A stretch of DNA of 64,000 nucleotides from Aedes albopictus (lineage: Eukaryota; Arthropoda; Insecta; Diptera; Culicidae). Location of the stretch: NCBI RefSeq assembly GCF_035046485.1, contig NC_085138.1, positions 20,961,440 through 21,025,439 on the forward strand. The letters run 5' to 3'. The notes beneath the pieces were generated by a model that was not told where the DNA came from, did no database searches, and saw nothing but the letters and a program-made list of their open reading frames with translations. The position numbers and the translations under genes are program-made. Below are positions 10,540 to 20,529 of this stretch, one piece after another (position 1 is the first letter of the stretch; every line of letters starts with the position of its first letter).

Positions 10540-12160
10540 CCTCTGCTGTACGTAGGAGTTGTCTCCATTCGACTCGGTCCCCATGGATGTGCGTCTCCAG
10601 TCACGCACTCTGCGAAGGGTCCACAGATCGTCCTCCACTTGATCGATCCATTAAATCCTGATGATGTGACCCGTCCACCGGAGCCTCCCGATTTTCGCGG
10701 TGTGGACGATAGTTCATTCTCTCACCAATTTAAGCTGCTCTTGGTTCATTCGCCTTCTCCATGTCCCGTCTTCCATCTGCATTCAACACCTTCCGTTCGA
10801 AAACTCCAAGGGCGCGTTCGTTGGTCCTCTGCACGTAGGGTCCATGTTTCGTGCCCATAGAGGACGACCGGTCTAATCAGCGTTTTGTAGATGGTTAACT
10901 TCGTGTTACGGCGAACTTTATTCGATCGTAGAGTTCTGCGGAGTCCAAAGTAAGAACGATTTCCTGCCACAAGCCGTCTCTGAATTTCTCTGCTGGTGCC
11001 GTTGTCAGGGGTCACAAGTGAGCCCATGTACACGAATTCTTCAACCGCCTCGATTTCAGCACCGTCGATAGAAATTCGGGGTGGCGGGCGCTGTAAAACC
11101 TCCCTAGAGCCTTTTGCCATCATGTACTTTGTCTTCGACACAAAGCCGATTTGGTTTCATTCTTTAGTTGGATGTACGTTTCCGCCATCGTCTCAAATTT
11201 GCGAGCTATAAAATCAATATATCATCAGCGAAACCAAGCAGCTGAACGGCTTCGTGAAAATAGTACCACTCGTGTTTATCCCCGCTCTCCGTAGTACACC
11301 CTCTAAAGCTAGCACGAAAAACCATCACCTTGCCGTAATCCTCTGCGAGATTCGAAGGGACTCGAAAATATCCCTGATACTCAAACTACGCACATTACTC
11401 GATCCATCGTCGACTTGATCGATCGTATCAGTTTATCCGGGAATCCGTATTCGTGCATAATCTACGCCGATTTGAAATCGATGAACAAGTGATGTGTGGG
11501 CACGTTGTATTCGCGGCATTTCTTCATCACCTGGCGGGTGGCGAACATCTGATCCGTTGTAGCGCGTTCACCCATGAATCCAGCCTGACATTGCCCCACG
11601 AACTCTCTTGCAATCGGTGATAGACGGCGGCATAGACAGTATCTTGTAGGCAGCGCTCAGTAGTGTGATCGCGCGGTAGTTCCCGCAATCCAACTTGTCG
11701 CCCTTTTTGTAGATGGGACACACCATCCAACCTTTCCTGCGGTAATATTTCCTCATCCCAAATCTTGGTAATGACCCAGTGTAGTGCTCTCACCAGTGTT
11801 TCCCCCATAGTATTTTAGCCATGTGCTACGTCGCGGAGCCATGTACTGCAGCCGAGGTACTACCTATACATATCTATATTCGTGATCTCCAGGTGGCTTT
11901 ATGGATAGGTATGCGGGCGAAGAAAGTGCTTCGAACTACCATACCACGGGAAACGGCAAAGTTTACTCATCGTTGCTCGTTATCATTCGATACGTCGCGC
12001 AGGCTGTTCCGTCCGATCACCGGTTTGTATATTTCTTCCCTTCCTACCTGTTCGTTCATGTCACGCGAAGAGCAGTCATCGTATGTTTGCTCTAACTGTG
12101 CGTAGAGCACTTCTTTCTCCTCATCAGGTCTCCCTTCGTGTGAGCAGTGCACGTTGATGA
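10540..12160 (-). pseudogene. Decayed RTE-clade non-LTR retrotransposon (endonuclease and reverse transcriptase)
   Basis: On the minus strand, fragments appear in the expected order. Near 12150-11900: an APE-type endonuclease piece (NVHCSHEGRPDEEKE, then VNFAVSRGMVVRSTFF and HKATWRS). Near 11770-11680: reverse transcriptase ([29 protein letters not shown]). Then FIDFKSA and GFADDIL. At 11140-10760: the C-terminal part (KTKYMMAKGS, FVYMGSLVTPDNGTS, LIRPVVLYGHETWTL). The endonuclease is cut short where it meets the RT part, and the frame changes several times with stops. The motif set fits the RTE/JAM1-like clade, which is common in Aedes. It is not functional. Confidence 0.8.
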
Positions 12161-12173
12161 TGTTATAGTTTAA

Positions 12174-12269
12174 GGGCCGATTTCTTCACCTCGGCTTAAC
12201 TGGTAAGCCAGGCTTACCCATATAGTTAAACCTGGTTTAACGCTTAAGCCAGGGTGAAGTAATCGCCCC
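12174..12269. mobile_element. Small palindromic MITE
   Basis: The ends GGGCCGATTTCTTCACCTCG and the complement of GGGGCGATTACTTCACCCTG form a 96-bp foldback with a GGCTTAA/TTAAGCC inner stem. The target duplication is unclear. Confidence 0.65.
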
Positions 12270-12339
12270 CAAGTGAGTTTGAAAATGGGATTTTTTGTGT
12301 AACGTAGATTATGGACGTTCCCTTCTGCTTGCATTGGTT

Positions 12340-13015
12340 ACTCTAATTCACCTAAGGATTTCCTGGAGGATTGGCGGAGGAATTCCTGGAGGTTTCTCAG
12401 AAAGAATCCCTAATGTCATTTCTGGAGAAATCCCAGAAGAAATTCCTGAAAGAAGTCCAGATGAAATTGCTAGAAGATTCCCAGAAGGATTTTTTGAAAG
12501 AATCTCAGAAGGAATTGCTGGAAGAATCTTAGAAAAAAAAAATCCTGGAAGAATTTCGGATAGAAGCCTGGATGAATTATGGAGGAATTTTGTAAAGAAT
12601 TCCGGGAGGAACCCCCGTTGGAATTGCTGGAGAAAACTCCGAAGTTATTGCTGGGAGAATCTCAGAAAGAATATCTGGAAGAATACCCTAAGAAACTCTT
12701 GGACGAATTTCTTATAAAATTTTGGAGGAATTCCGCGGGAAATTCAGAGAAATTTGGTGGGATTCCAGAATGAGTTCCTGGAGAAATCATAGAAGGAATT
12801 CTCACAACAGCAAGTCCTATGTGAATATCACAAGGAAGCTGGAAGAGGCTCGAAAGGAACTTCGAGAGAAATATCAGAAGGAAGTCCTGGAGGTATAACA
12901 AACGGATTTCGAGGGGCAATCTCAAAAGAAATTTCTGAAGGAATCCTTGAAGGAATTGCTTGAAGACAACCAGTAGGAATTCCGAAAAGAATCCCTCAAG
13001 GAATCCTATAGAAAA
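12340..13015. repeat. Degenerate tandem array of GGAATTCCTGGA-like units
   Basis: About 680 bp of diverged units of roughly 24 bp built on GAATTCCTGGAAGAAT / ATCCCAGAAGGAAT. The periodicity makes stop-free stretches on both strands, but these have no family resemblance and are not genes. Confidence 0.75.
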
Positions 13016-13479
13016 AAAAACTTCTGGTAGATTCTGGTGTAAGTCCATTTTAATTTAGAAGAAACACTTATATCTCGGTTGCACTCTGGTTGAATTCGCC
13101 CAAAAAACTCATGGGAAAATTTTTAGATTTCCAGTGTCATTATTTTGATCGCGTGGCTGGCAAGGGCACTGGTGTGCAGGGATGGCATTCCGCACTGAAA
13201 ATGTGCACAGTGCAGCTCTTTTTCATATTAAAACCGCGCACACTTGCACTCACACTGAGGAGCATGCCATCCCTGCTGGTGTGCTGTCCGTATTGGTCAC
13301 AAGCTGGATATTACATCTTTCTTCCAGCCAGCGGCGCGATATTTTCAAGAACAAACCGCATCCAGTCCCGGGAAACACTCAGTTAGTTTGTCCGGTGGGA
13401 ATGCCGAGTCTCCATGAGCTGCTCCAGTGAAGTTGACCAATTGCGGATGCCGATCGTCCCGAATACGCATTATCAGAGA

Positions 13480-13745
13480 CAGTCGTGCCTGCTATGGGCT
13501 CAAGAAGAAACTGCGATAAAAAAGTTTCACCCCCACATCAAAATGTACTTGAACAGGACGCTAACAAGTCCGGTGGTCCTCTACGGATAGGAGACATGGG
13601 CCATGCTCGATGAGAACCTACAACAACTAAGAGTTTTGAGAGACGTGCTGAGGACGTTCTTGGCGGCGTACTTGAGGGACGAATGACCGCTAGGTTAAAG
13701 GCCCTCTGCAAAACCAAAGCGGCGCACTGTGGTTCCGCCATAGGT
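13480..13745 (+). pseudogene. Non-LTR reverse transcriptase C-terminal scrap
   Basis: The plus strand keeps CYGLKKKLR, then TSPVVLYG with a stop in place of the next residue, ETWAMLDENLQQ and LRTFLAAY. This is the same region of an RTE-like polyprotein as 10760-11140, from another copy. It has several stops. Confidence 0.6.
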
Positions 13746-14199
13746 CATTAATCTAAAAATTTGACCTCAATGAAATTGTGATATCATTGCGGTAATATCA
13801 AGTTTATTGCTTTAATAACTAGGATCAATTATTACCTTTATCAAATATATGCCGAAACTATTCCGCAGAGCTCTTGAAAGTGGATGATCATGAGTAGATA
13901 TATTATTTGATTTTTTTTTTTCAATTTAAGTCCTATGCATTCATGACTCTAATAAAAAGTCTCATCCATTCGACATAGGGTAATTCGTCAATTGTTGAAC
14001 GGTTAGTACTGGCATTTTGGTTTTCGTTTGTTTTTCCGTGCGTAATTCCACTTTAGTTGAAAAATATCCAGTGAACGTCTAGATCTACTCATTCATTATA
14101 CTGCCTATTGAATTTGTATTCCCTAAAATTCCATTTTCTAAGAGAAAATAGAACATTTGTATGGGAAGTCTGTAACCCAAATGTTGAACGCTTCCTTTA

Positions 14200-14315
14200 C
14201 CCTTCAGCGCGCGCGCTGTTGTAAAAAGCACAACACTACCAAAAAACCTCGCTTTTCGTATACATCGCGAGCGCGGTGCAGTTTCGGTTGTTTGATGGCG
14301 CGCGCGCTGGAAGGT
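14200..14315. mobile_element. 116-bp MITE with CG-rich termini
   Basis: The left end CCCTTCAGCGCGCGCGCTG and the right end GCGCGCGCGCTGGAAGGTT are inverted copies flanked by TA (14198-14199, 14316-14317). Confidence 0.6.
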
Positions 14316-15296
14316 TAAGCTAGCTCATCCTAATGTTGGACCCAGGCTTTCCAAATGTACAGCCTTCTCGCAACAGCCCGCGCAAGGCTGAATCGACACT
14401 CTCTTATGTGTGCAGACCATCTCTCGTTACCGTGTGCAAAACCATCAGTGAGAAATGTATCGCCAACAGCACGCACACGCATGAGCGAAAGATGTATTGA
14501 AACAGCCGCTGCTTCGGCTGCTTGCCTGACAGTTGCATACTCGAGTCGTATCGAGCCGAGTGGGAAACGTCGTGAGTATTGTTGGCCGCATGGCGATGAC
14601 AATCTTCGGCTAACCAAGCCGGCTGTCGCGTAAAGGGTGTCATAGGCTGTCACGGGAGCACATGGCTTAACGCTAAAAGTTATTCACAAAATATGTGCTC
14701 AATAAATATTTTTTTACAGACATGATATGCCTTTCACAAGATGCCCCAGGGGCGGAAAGAAGTTTGTGCCAGTCGTTTTTTAAAATTGTAATCTGGCTAA
14801 AATATACCACTGATGTGAGATTAAACTCTCTTTTATATTGAAAACATGGCAGTGCATTTCACATGCCAATAAAAAATAATGCTATGCAAAATACTCTACT
14901 AGAACAAGACTTACAGGTACATATTCTCTATTTGGAAAAATACATAATACATTAAATGCGTCGAAAATTTTGAGCGTGGGATATACCACGATACTCCGAC
15001 ACGTTCAACAGAAGTAAAATGCTCGGGCCGAGCGCAGCGATTTTCCTCACTTCGTGTACAGCCAACGAGAGACGGTTTGGATGAGAGCCGAGGTTGTCAT
15101 CGGCGAACGAACGCACACACAAAGCAGATTATGTGAGCAGTTCCCGACAGTGATGTTGTACGTCGCATGAGTTTTATTCTGTGGGCTGTCATGAACCATG
15201 CATTCACAAGGCTGTCATGCGAATAAGAGTTTGACAGCCATCAAAATGCTATCATGATGCGGTACTTTTGGGAAGCCAACTTGGACGGTTCTCGCC

Positions 15297-16355
15297 AATT
15301 CTGGAGCTCGATTTGATTAGGTCGAATGTAACATGTACCGCAAACTGAGAAAATGGCAGGCAAAGTTATGAGAAGCAAAATCAAATCTCATTTAACATTA
15401 CAACTGCTAAACTCACATAAAATCTCCCATGTCACACATTTGATCCCAACAAATATACTAACTGCTATGCATTTGCAAATTATACAGAAATAACGTGCGA
15501 TCGATTTTAAATAAAATTTTAGGTCTCTTTGATCGGTGAGATTTCTTTTTCGACCATCTGAACCAATGCCACTTCCGACCTTCTTCCGAACTGTCATTTA
15601 CATTCGACCTAGCTGATCAGACCCTTTGCAGCTTGACAGGTTGTTTACGACTTTGAGGTTAGAATCTGATAAGACTTTTTATCGATTCCTGTTTACATTC
15701 GTCAGGCTCATTCGACCTCTTGCACGGTGTTTGTGCACTTAAGTTATTTTACTTTTCTATAGTTTTTTAACAATTTAACTAAGTTCTCTCAGTGAATTAA
15801 GTGCAGATGAAGAGTATAGTGTTCCGGTGATGTATCTGTTCAAAAAAAGAACTAATTGAGCAGCGGCAGTGGGGTTTTGTGCTAGGTAAAATTGATCATG
15901 TTTCTTACGACCCTCTGCTCGTGGGTGATGGACATTCGACCCACCGGTTGTCTATTTAAAAATGTTATAATTATTAATAAATCCATGCAAGTAAGTACTT
16001 TATTTAGTGAATAATGCACTGCGGTTGTGATAATATCGCAAACATAGCAAATCTATTAAGTTTTTAGCGCAATTAACGAGTTTTTCATAACCACAACAAA
16101 CATTCGACTTTCGTTGTAGAGAATGTGATTTACGGCTATTTGATAAGGACGTAAGTAACAAAACGAGATGCTATGAAAATTTAGCACATACGTCATTAAA
16201 AGTTTTGCTTATATTTTTTCGCTAGGAGTTAAATTAAATACATTGTTTCAAGTGAATAATGAAGTAACTCAAGACGATTATGTTGCTAGGAAAAGCTCAA
16301 TTTTTGTAATTTTGTTACTTAGGACCTAATCAAATCGAACTCCAGAATTGTTGAA
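15297..16355. mobile_element. Candidate 1.06-kb element with 28-bp inverted ends
   Basis: TTCTGGAGCTCGATTTGATT-AGGTC at about 15299-15325 is repeated inverted at 16325-16352 with few changes. CATTCGACC motifs recur inside (about 15602, 15717, 15933). No transposase frame. Confidence 0.5.
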
Positions 16356-16724
16356 CGGTTGAAGCTTTATTCGTAATTGATGACGTATAACCCGACACCA
16401 ACCTATCATTCACCTGTTTTTATTTTGGCCACCAAACCCAACATAGACCCAACAGTTACCCGATGTGAGTCCAACAGTGGTCCAACATTTGATAAAATTT
16501 GACCAGACTTTGACCCGACATCCGATATTTTTTCACTCTGGCGGATTTTTTTCCGGGTTTTTCGGGTTTTGTGAACAGCTAATCCGAGCTAGTGACAATT
16601 CATTTAAATGACAAGGAATCGCTCATTTGAAGAAAGCGCTAGTGGACTGAAATAGTTGTAAACATGACTAGATGCAAAAATGGCTGAAAGATTTGATTAG
16701 AAGCGAAAACGACTGAAGAAAAGA

Positions 16725-17005
16725 TGCCTTTAAAAGCCCCTGAAACACTCCGGGAAACCCATGGGACCCACTCAACCCCCAAGAACACTCGTGGAACTAC
16801 CCTGAAATCCCTTGAAAACCCGTGGGTTGCCCTTGACCTCCTGGAACGCCTTGAAATACTCCTGGGACCCCCTTAACACTCCGAATTCCTCTTGAACAAC
16901 TTTGGAATGCCCTTGAAACCCATTTAAAACCACTGGAATCTTTCTGAAGCCCACTGGAACACCCCTGGAACATCTCTCGAACGCCCTTGAAACCCCATGA
17001 AATGC
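16725..17005. repeat. Degenerate CCCTTGAAACCCC short-period repeat
   Basis: Diverged 11-24-bp units built on CCCTTGAAA, CCCCTGGAAC and CCACTGGAA fill this stretch. No coding meaning. Confidence 0.65.
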
Positions 17006-17792
17006 ACGGTTAGGTAAAGTGAAAAAAAAAATCCGGCAGTCAATGCTCACATCGTAGCTTATGCCAGTGTTCAACAATTGGATCATGGATGCATAATGAT
17101 AGTGTGATAAGAAAAATATTTTTTTCAAATAAAATTACAATGAAAATGTGATTTTAAACAATGTTAAACTGTTAAGGACATCCTTCCAGTTCTTGTAATT
17201 ATGGTGTGCCTTTGATATTTGTGGTCGATTTGCCCGCAAAGCTTATTTCGTAACAGCAATTTCTTAAAATTAATCTTAAGAATTGTGCAGTTTTCGTGTC
17301 ATCAGCGGAACTAAATTTTTAATCAATTTTTTTGACATAAAATATGTATAATTTTGTAAATTAATTAGAGCAATATCGTGACCAACATGTATATGCATCT
17401 ACATCATACGTTTACGTTGGATGAAAATTACTTAAGAAGGATTTATAATAAAATATTCAGAAACTGTTCAATATTTGGGTAGTGTTCAACAATTAGCGAA
17501 TTACCCTATGTTTGGTTGATTGTGTTCGATTCTTACATAGTTGAAATCGATGTTTATCATAAACTAAGATGCCATTCTTTATCAGTTTATTTGAATATCT
17601 TTGACTGAATTAGATGCTTTTTCCACAAAGTATTAAAAACTGAAAATTTTCAACAAGTCGAAAAAAATGTTTCCCCTACCGACCCTTCGGACGTTCTTCT
17701 ATAATCTTAAACAATGATTTACTGTCGAATTTAACTGCGACCGTTTGCGACCAGATAAATGGTAGTCACTTATGTGTAGTACCTTCAATATA

Positions 17793-18268
17793 CCGTGGAG
17801 GGCCCATACTCTGCACCTAAGACTTTTTAAATTTCAATCAGCTGTAATAAATTCAAAATGAAACCGATTTGGCTGAATTTTTGACCGCGCATAGCAATAA
17901 GCCTTGTAATTAAGGGAAAAATACATTTTTATTCAAAACACTCAATTTTTATGTAATATTATGAAATTTCTAAAGTGTGTCAATGTTCCCAATTCTGCGC
18001 ACCCTTTTTTGGGATGTTCCTAATTCTGCGCACATGGAAAAAACTAGCATATTGTAATGAAAACATGATTCATAGACCCAATTCAATTACATTCTTCATT
18101 TTCAACTTTCATACGACATTACGACCGTATTGGAACTGTGCATGTTCCCAACATTGATACTACCAACTTTGATTACTAAGCAAAGTGAATTTTAATCATG
18201 TTATTGAAAAGGATTTGGTAGCATTACTGAATACTACTATGTAAAACTTTTAAGTTATCCGCATAATA
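17793..18268. mobile_element. Left part of an AATTCTGCGCA-type MITE, interrupted by the errantivirus
   Basis: It starts TACCGTGGAGGGCCCATA and carries AATTCTGCGCAC blocks (about 17991, 18024). The right part resumes at 26082 and seems to end near 26540. The errantivirus sits between them. Confidence 0.45.
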
Positions 18269-18272
18269 TGCA

Positions 18273-18694
18273 AGTTAAGATCGAACCCTCCTGGACATTC
18301 CCCATGAAAAGCATCGCCTTCACACCGATGCTCATGGCAACAACAACAACGACAACACCAACGACGACGACGGCGATGCCAGCCCGTTCAACCTCGAGCC
18401 CGCAAGCCGCAAACATCAGCAGTTCTGCCCCTAGCACCCAGAAGTAGAACGGACGCACCTAGCCAGGTCAGCAAGCCCGGCAGCCACCGATGTCACCAAG
18501 TGGACGGACCACATCAGCAGGTTTATGCCAAGCAACAGCAACATGGCAATCACTTCCTGTATTTTTCATAATAAGCACTTTCTTGATAGGTTTCATTTGA
18601 ATTGAAAGACAATAAAGAATTATTACTTTTCCGGACGTCAAGTCGAACAGTTAGTCTTTTTTAAAACCTAGTCTGGATGACGAGACTCAGAAGT
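18273..18694 (+). repeat. Errantivirus 5' LTR
   Basis: 422 bp, starting AGTTAAGATCG and ending CTCAGAAGT, with AATAAA at 18611-18616. A stretch of ACAACAACGAC-type repeats is the LTR copy of the env C-terminal codons, so the open frames here are not genes. Confidence 0.95.
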
Positions 18695-18704
18695 GGCGCA
18701 GTCG
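18694..18704 (+). promoter_or_regulatory. Primer binding site for reverse transcription
   Basis: TGGCGCAGTCG begins with the last base of the LTR. It resembles the tRNA-Ser-type site of the 17.6/297 errantivirus group. Confidence 0.75.
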
Positions 18705-18746
18705 TGTAGTTTTCGGTCGTGAGTGAAAGTGATTCTGCTAACCAAC

Positions 18747-18894
18747 GGGGGATTACCGGAGGAAGAATAACAGTGCTCACCTTGCCGAAACCCAGAACCA
18801 GCTTCGAGAACCAGCGGATTACTGGATACATCGAACACCGGCGGATTACCGGACCAAACGTGGAACATCATCTAGAATACCGGCGGATTACCGG
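18747..18894 (+). promoter_or_regulatory. Four copies of GGCGGATTACCGG in the errantivirus leader
   Basis: Copies at 18747-18759 (GGGGGATTACCGG), 18813-18825 (AGCGGATTACTGG), 18840-18852 and 18882-18894 (both GGCGGATTACCGG). They lie between the primer binding site and gag, where gypsy-family elements keep insulator or packaging signals. The function here is unknown. Confidence 0.6.
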
Positions 18895-18917
18895 CGTTTC
18901 AAAGGATTTTGCAAAAC

Positions 18918-18923
18918 GTAAGT
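18918..18923 (+). promoter_or_regulatory. Candidate splice donor for the env message
   Basis: GTAAGT after CAAAAC, upstream of gag. It is a strong match to the donor consensus and pairs logically with the acceptor at 24026-24027. Inferred only. Confidence 0.5.
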
Positions 18924-19158
18924 AATTTAAGTTTCTTTTTAAGTGGAAATTCGTGACTATTAAATCAGAAGAATATCAAATCATAATTAGTGAAAGTGAT
19001 TACCTCATATGAAAACAAAACTATCTTCCTATAATTAAAATTTATTACCAAAAGTGTAGGTTTAATTAGTGCTTGAAAATCTTTAGAGTGTGTGTTTACC
19101 GAAAAAAAAGTGAAAAGTTTCTTGATTTTTTTTTTCTCATCCGTGCTTTTGTTGAAAA

Positions 19159-20529
19159 ATGGCACAAAGATACGATGAAAACCGTGATCTGCTTCAAATC
19201 CAGGTAGGTGAACTGGAGAACCAGATACGCGAGTTGGCGGGAGCAATGCAACATCGAGATCAACGTATCGTTGAATTAGAAGCACTTGCTGCCAACCAAC
19301 AAATGGGAGCGGCAGCAGCAGTGCAGCAAAATAATTCAGTGGAGAGTGCCTTGCGTGCACTGCAAACACCACAGATTATACGGGTACTTCAACCATTTGA
19401 CGGTAACCCAATAAAATTACATTCGTTCATTAAATCGATTGACGACTTAATGCCAGAAATCGAACGTGTGAGAAACACACCGGCTTACACCGTATGGCTC
19501 CTTGCCATTAGGTCGAAAATTATCGGAGACGCTGATAGCGTACTCGAATTCTATGGGACTAGTTCCGATTGGAGTGAAATTAAATCGAACTTGATAACTC
19601 ACTATAGTGATAAAAGAGACGAGGTGACTCTTACAAAAGACCTATTCAAGATGACACAAAAAGATAAGCCAATCGAAGAGTTTTATAAGGAGATTCAATT
19701 TTGTTTATCTCTAATGGTAAATCAATTGAATCTTAATGAATCGAATATTGACATAAGAAATGCAAAAAACCATTTCTTTCAAGAAATGGGCCTGAAGGTC
19801 TTCCTCGCTGGGCTCAACGAGCCTATCGGGCAAATTATAAGGGCACAATGCCCCTCCTCGCTTAAAGATGCTCTCAGAAGATGTCTTGAGGAGCGTAATT
19901 ATCACCATCAAAAGCCAAAATATAATCCACCACCACCACCATCATCGCGCAAATTTCAATATCCAAACAATCCATTTTTGCCAGGCCCCAGACCTCAACC
20001 ATTACCACGTATTCCTTTCCAGCCAAACCCTTCCACTCCACACCCTTTCCCGCGAGCACCACAGTACGCTAACTCCAACCCTTTCTATCGAACACAACAT
20101 CCCTTCCAACAATTCCCACCTCAACGAACATTGCCTCCAAACCCACCGTTTCGAGCCCAACCTCTAAATCCTTTCCAACAAACACATCCCTTTTCTCATC
20201 AGAATAATCCACCTAAACCAAACTCAGGATCTTTCCGTCATCAAAAACCCAGCCCAATGGAAGTCGATCAGTCGCTAAAGAGTCTAAAAGTAAATTACAT
20301 GAATCGCCCTAATTGGCATGAAATATTCTACACAGAACCAATGGATTACTACGGCCAATTCGGTGATCCATATAGTTTTTACCAATACGAACCAAACGAT
20401 TATTACAACGATTTACCTGTTAATGATCAAGATAAATTTGATAACAATACCGAACAACAAGATACTTCCGAACCAGAGAGTGATACATTAAATTTTCATA
20501 TGGAATCGCCCAAAACGGCAGATACCTAA
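19159..20529 (+). CDS. gag: Errantivirus Gag
   Basis: 456 codons from the ATG at 19159 to TAA 20527-20529. Residues about 9-60 look like a coiled coil rich in Glu, Gln and Leu. Residues 75-260 are the capsid-like helical part, ending in the CLEERNYHH-type sequence common in this group. Residues about 265-400 are rich in Pro, Asn and Phe. There is no CCHC zinc knuckle, which is usual for errantivirus Gag. The C-terminus is acidic. It overlaps the pol frame (-1) by 46 nt. Its role is to form the internal particle that packages element RNA. No damage seen. Confidence 0.9.
   Translation: MAQRYDENRDLLQIQVGELENQIRELAGAMQHRDQRIVELEALAANQQMGAAAAVQQNNSVESALRALQTPQIIRVLQPFDGNPIKLHSFIKSIDDLMPEIERVRNTPAYTVWLLAIRSKIIGDADSVLEFYGTSSDWSEIKSNLITHYSDKRDEVTLTKDLFKMTQKDKPIEEFYKEIQFCLSLMVNQLNLNESNIDIRNAKNHFFQEMGLKVFLAGLNEPIGQIIRAQCPSSLKDALRRCLEERNYHHQKPKYNPPPPPSSRKFQYPNNPFLPGPRPQPLPRIPFQPNPSTPHPFPRAPQYANSNPFYRTQHPFQQFPPQRTLPPNPPFRAQPLNPFQQTHPFSHQNNPPKPNSGSFRHQKPSPMEVDQSLKSLKVNYMNRPNWHEIFYTEPMDYYGQFGDPYSFYQYEPNDYYNDLPVNDQDKFDNNTEQQDTSEPESDTLNFHMESPKTADT

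Larger units (their letters stand above)
13978..17506. mobile_element. Candidate 3.5-kb DNA element with short inverted termini
   Basis: The left end TAGGGTAATTCGTCAATTGT (13976) and the complement of the right end ATTAGCGAATTACCCTA (to 17508) match over about 25 bp and are flanked by TA. The motif TTGTTGAAC recurs inside. There is no transposase. It holds the MITE at 14200-14315, the element at 15297-16355 and the repeat array at 16725-17005. The pairing of the ends is clear; that they bound one element is inference. Confidence 0.5.

Noticed and set aside
12295..13048. Open frames of 94-140 codons on both strands
   Set aside because: They arise from the GGAATTCC-type repeat array; repetitive peptides with no domain and frames open on both strands.
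18255..18458. Minus-strand frame repeated at 25551-25841
   Set aside because: It is the LTR read backwards; the duplication is simply the two LTRs.
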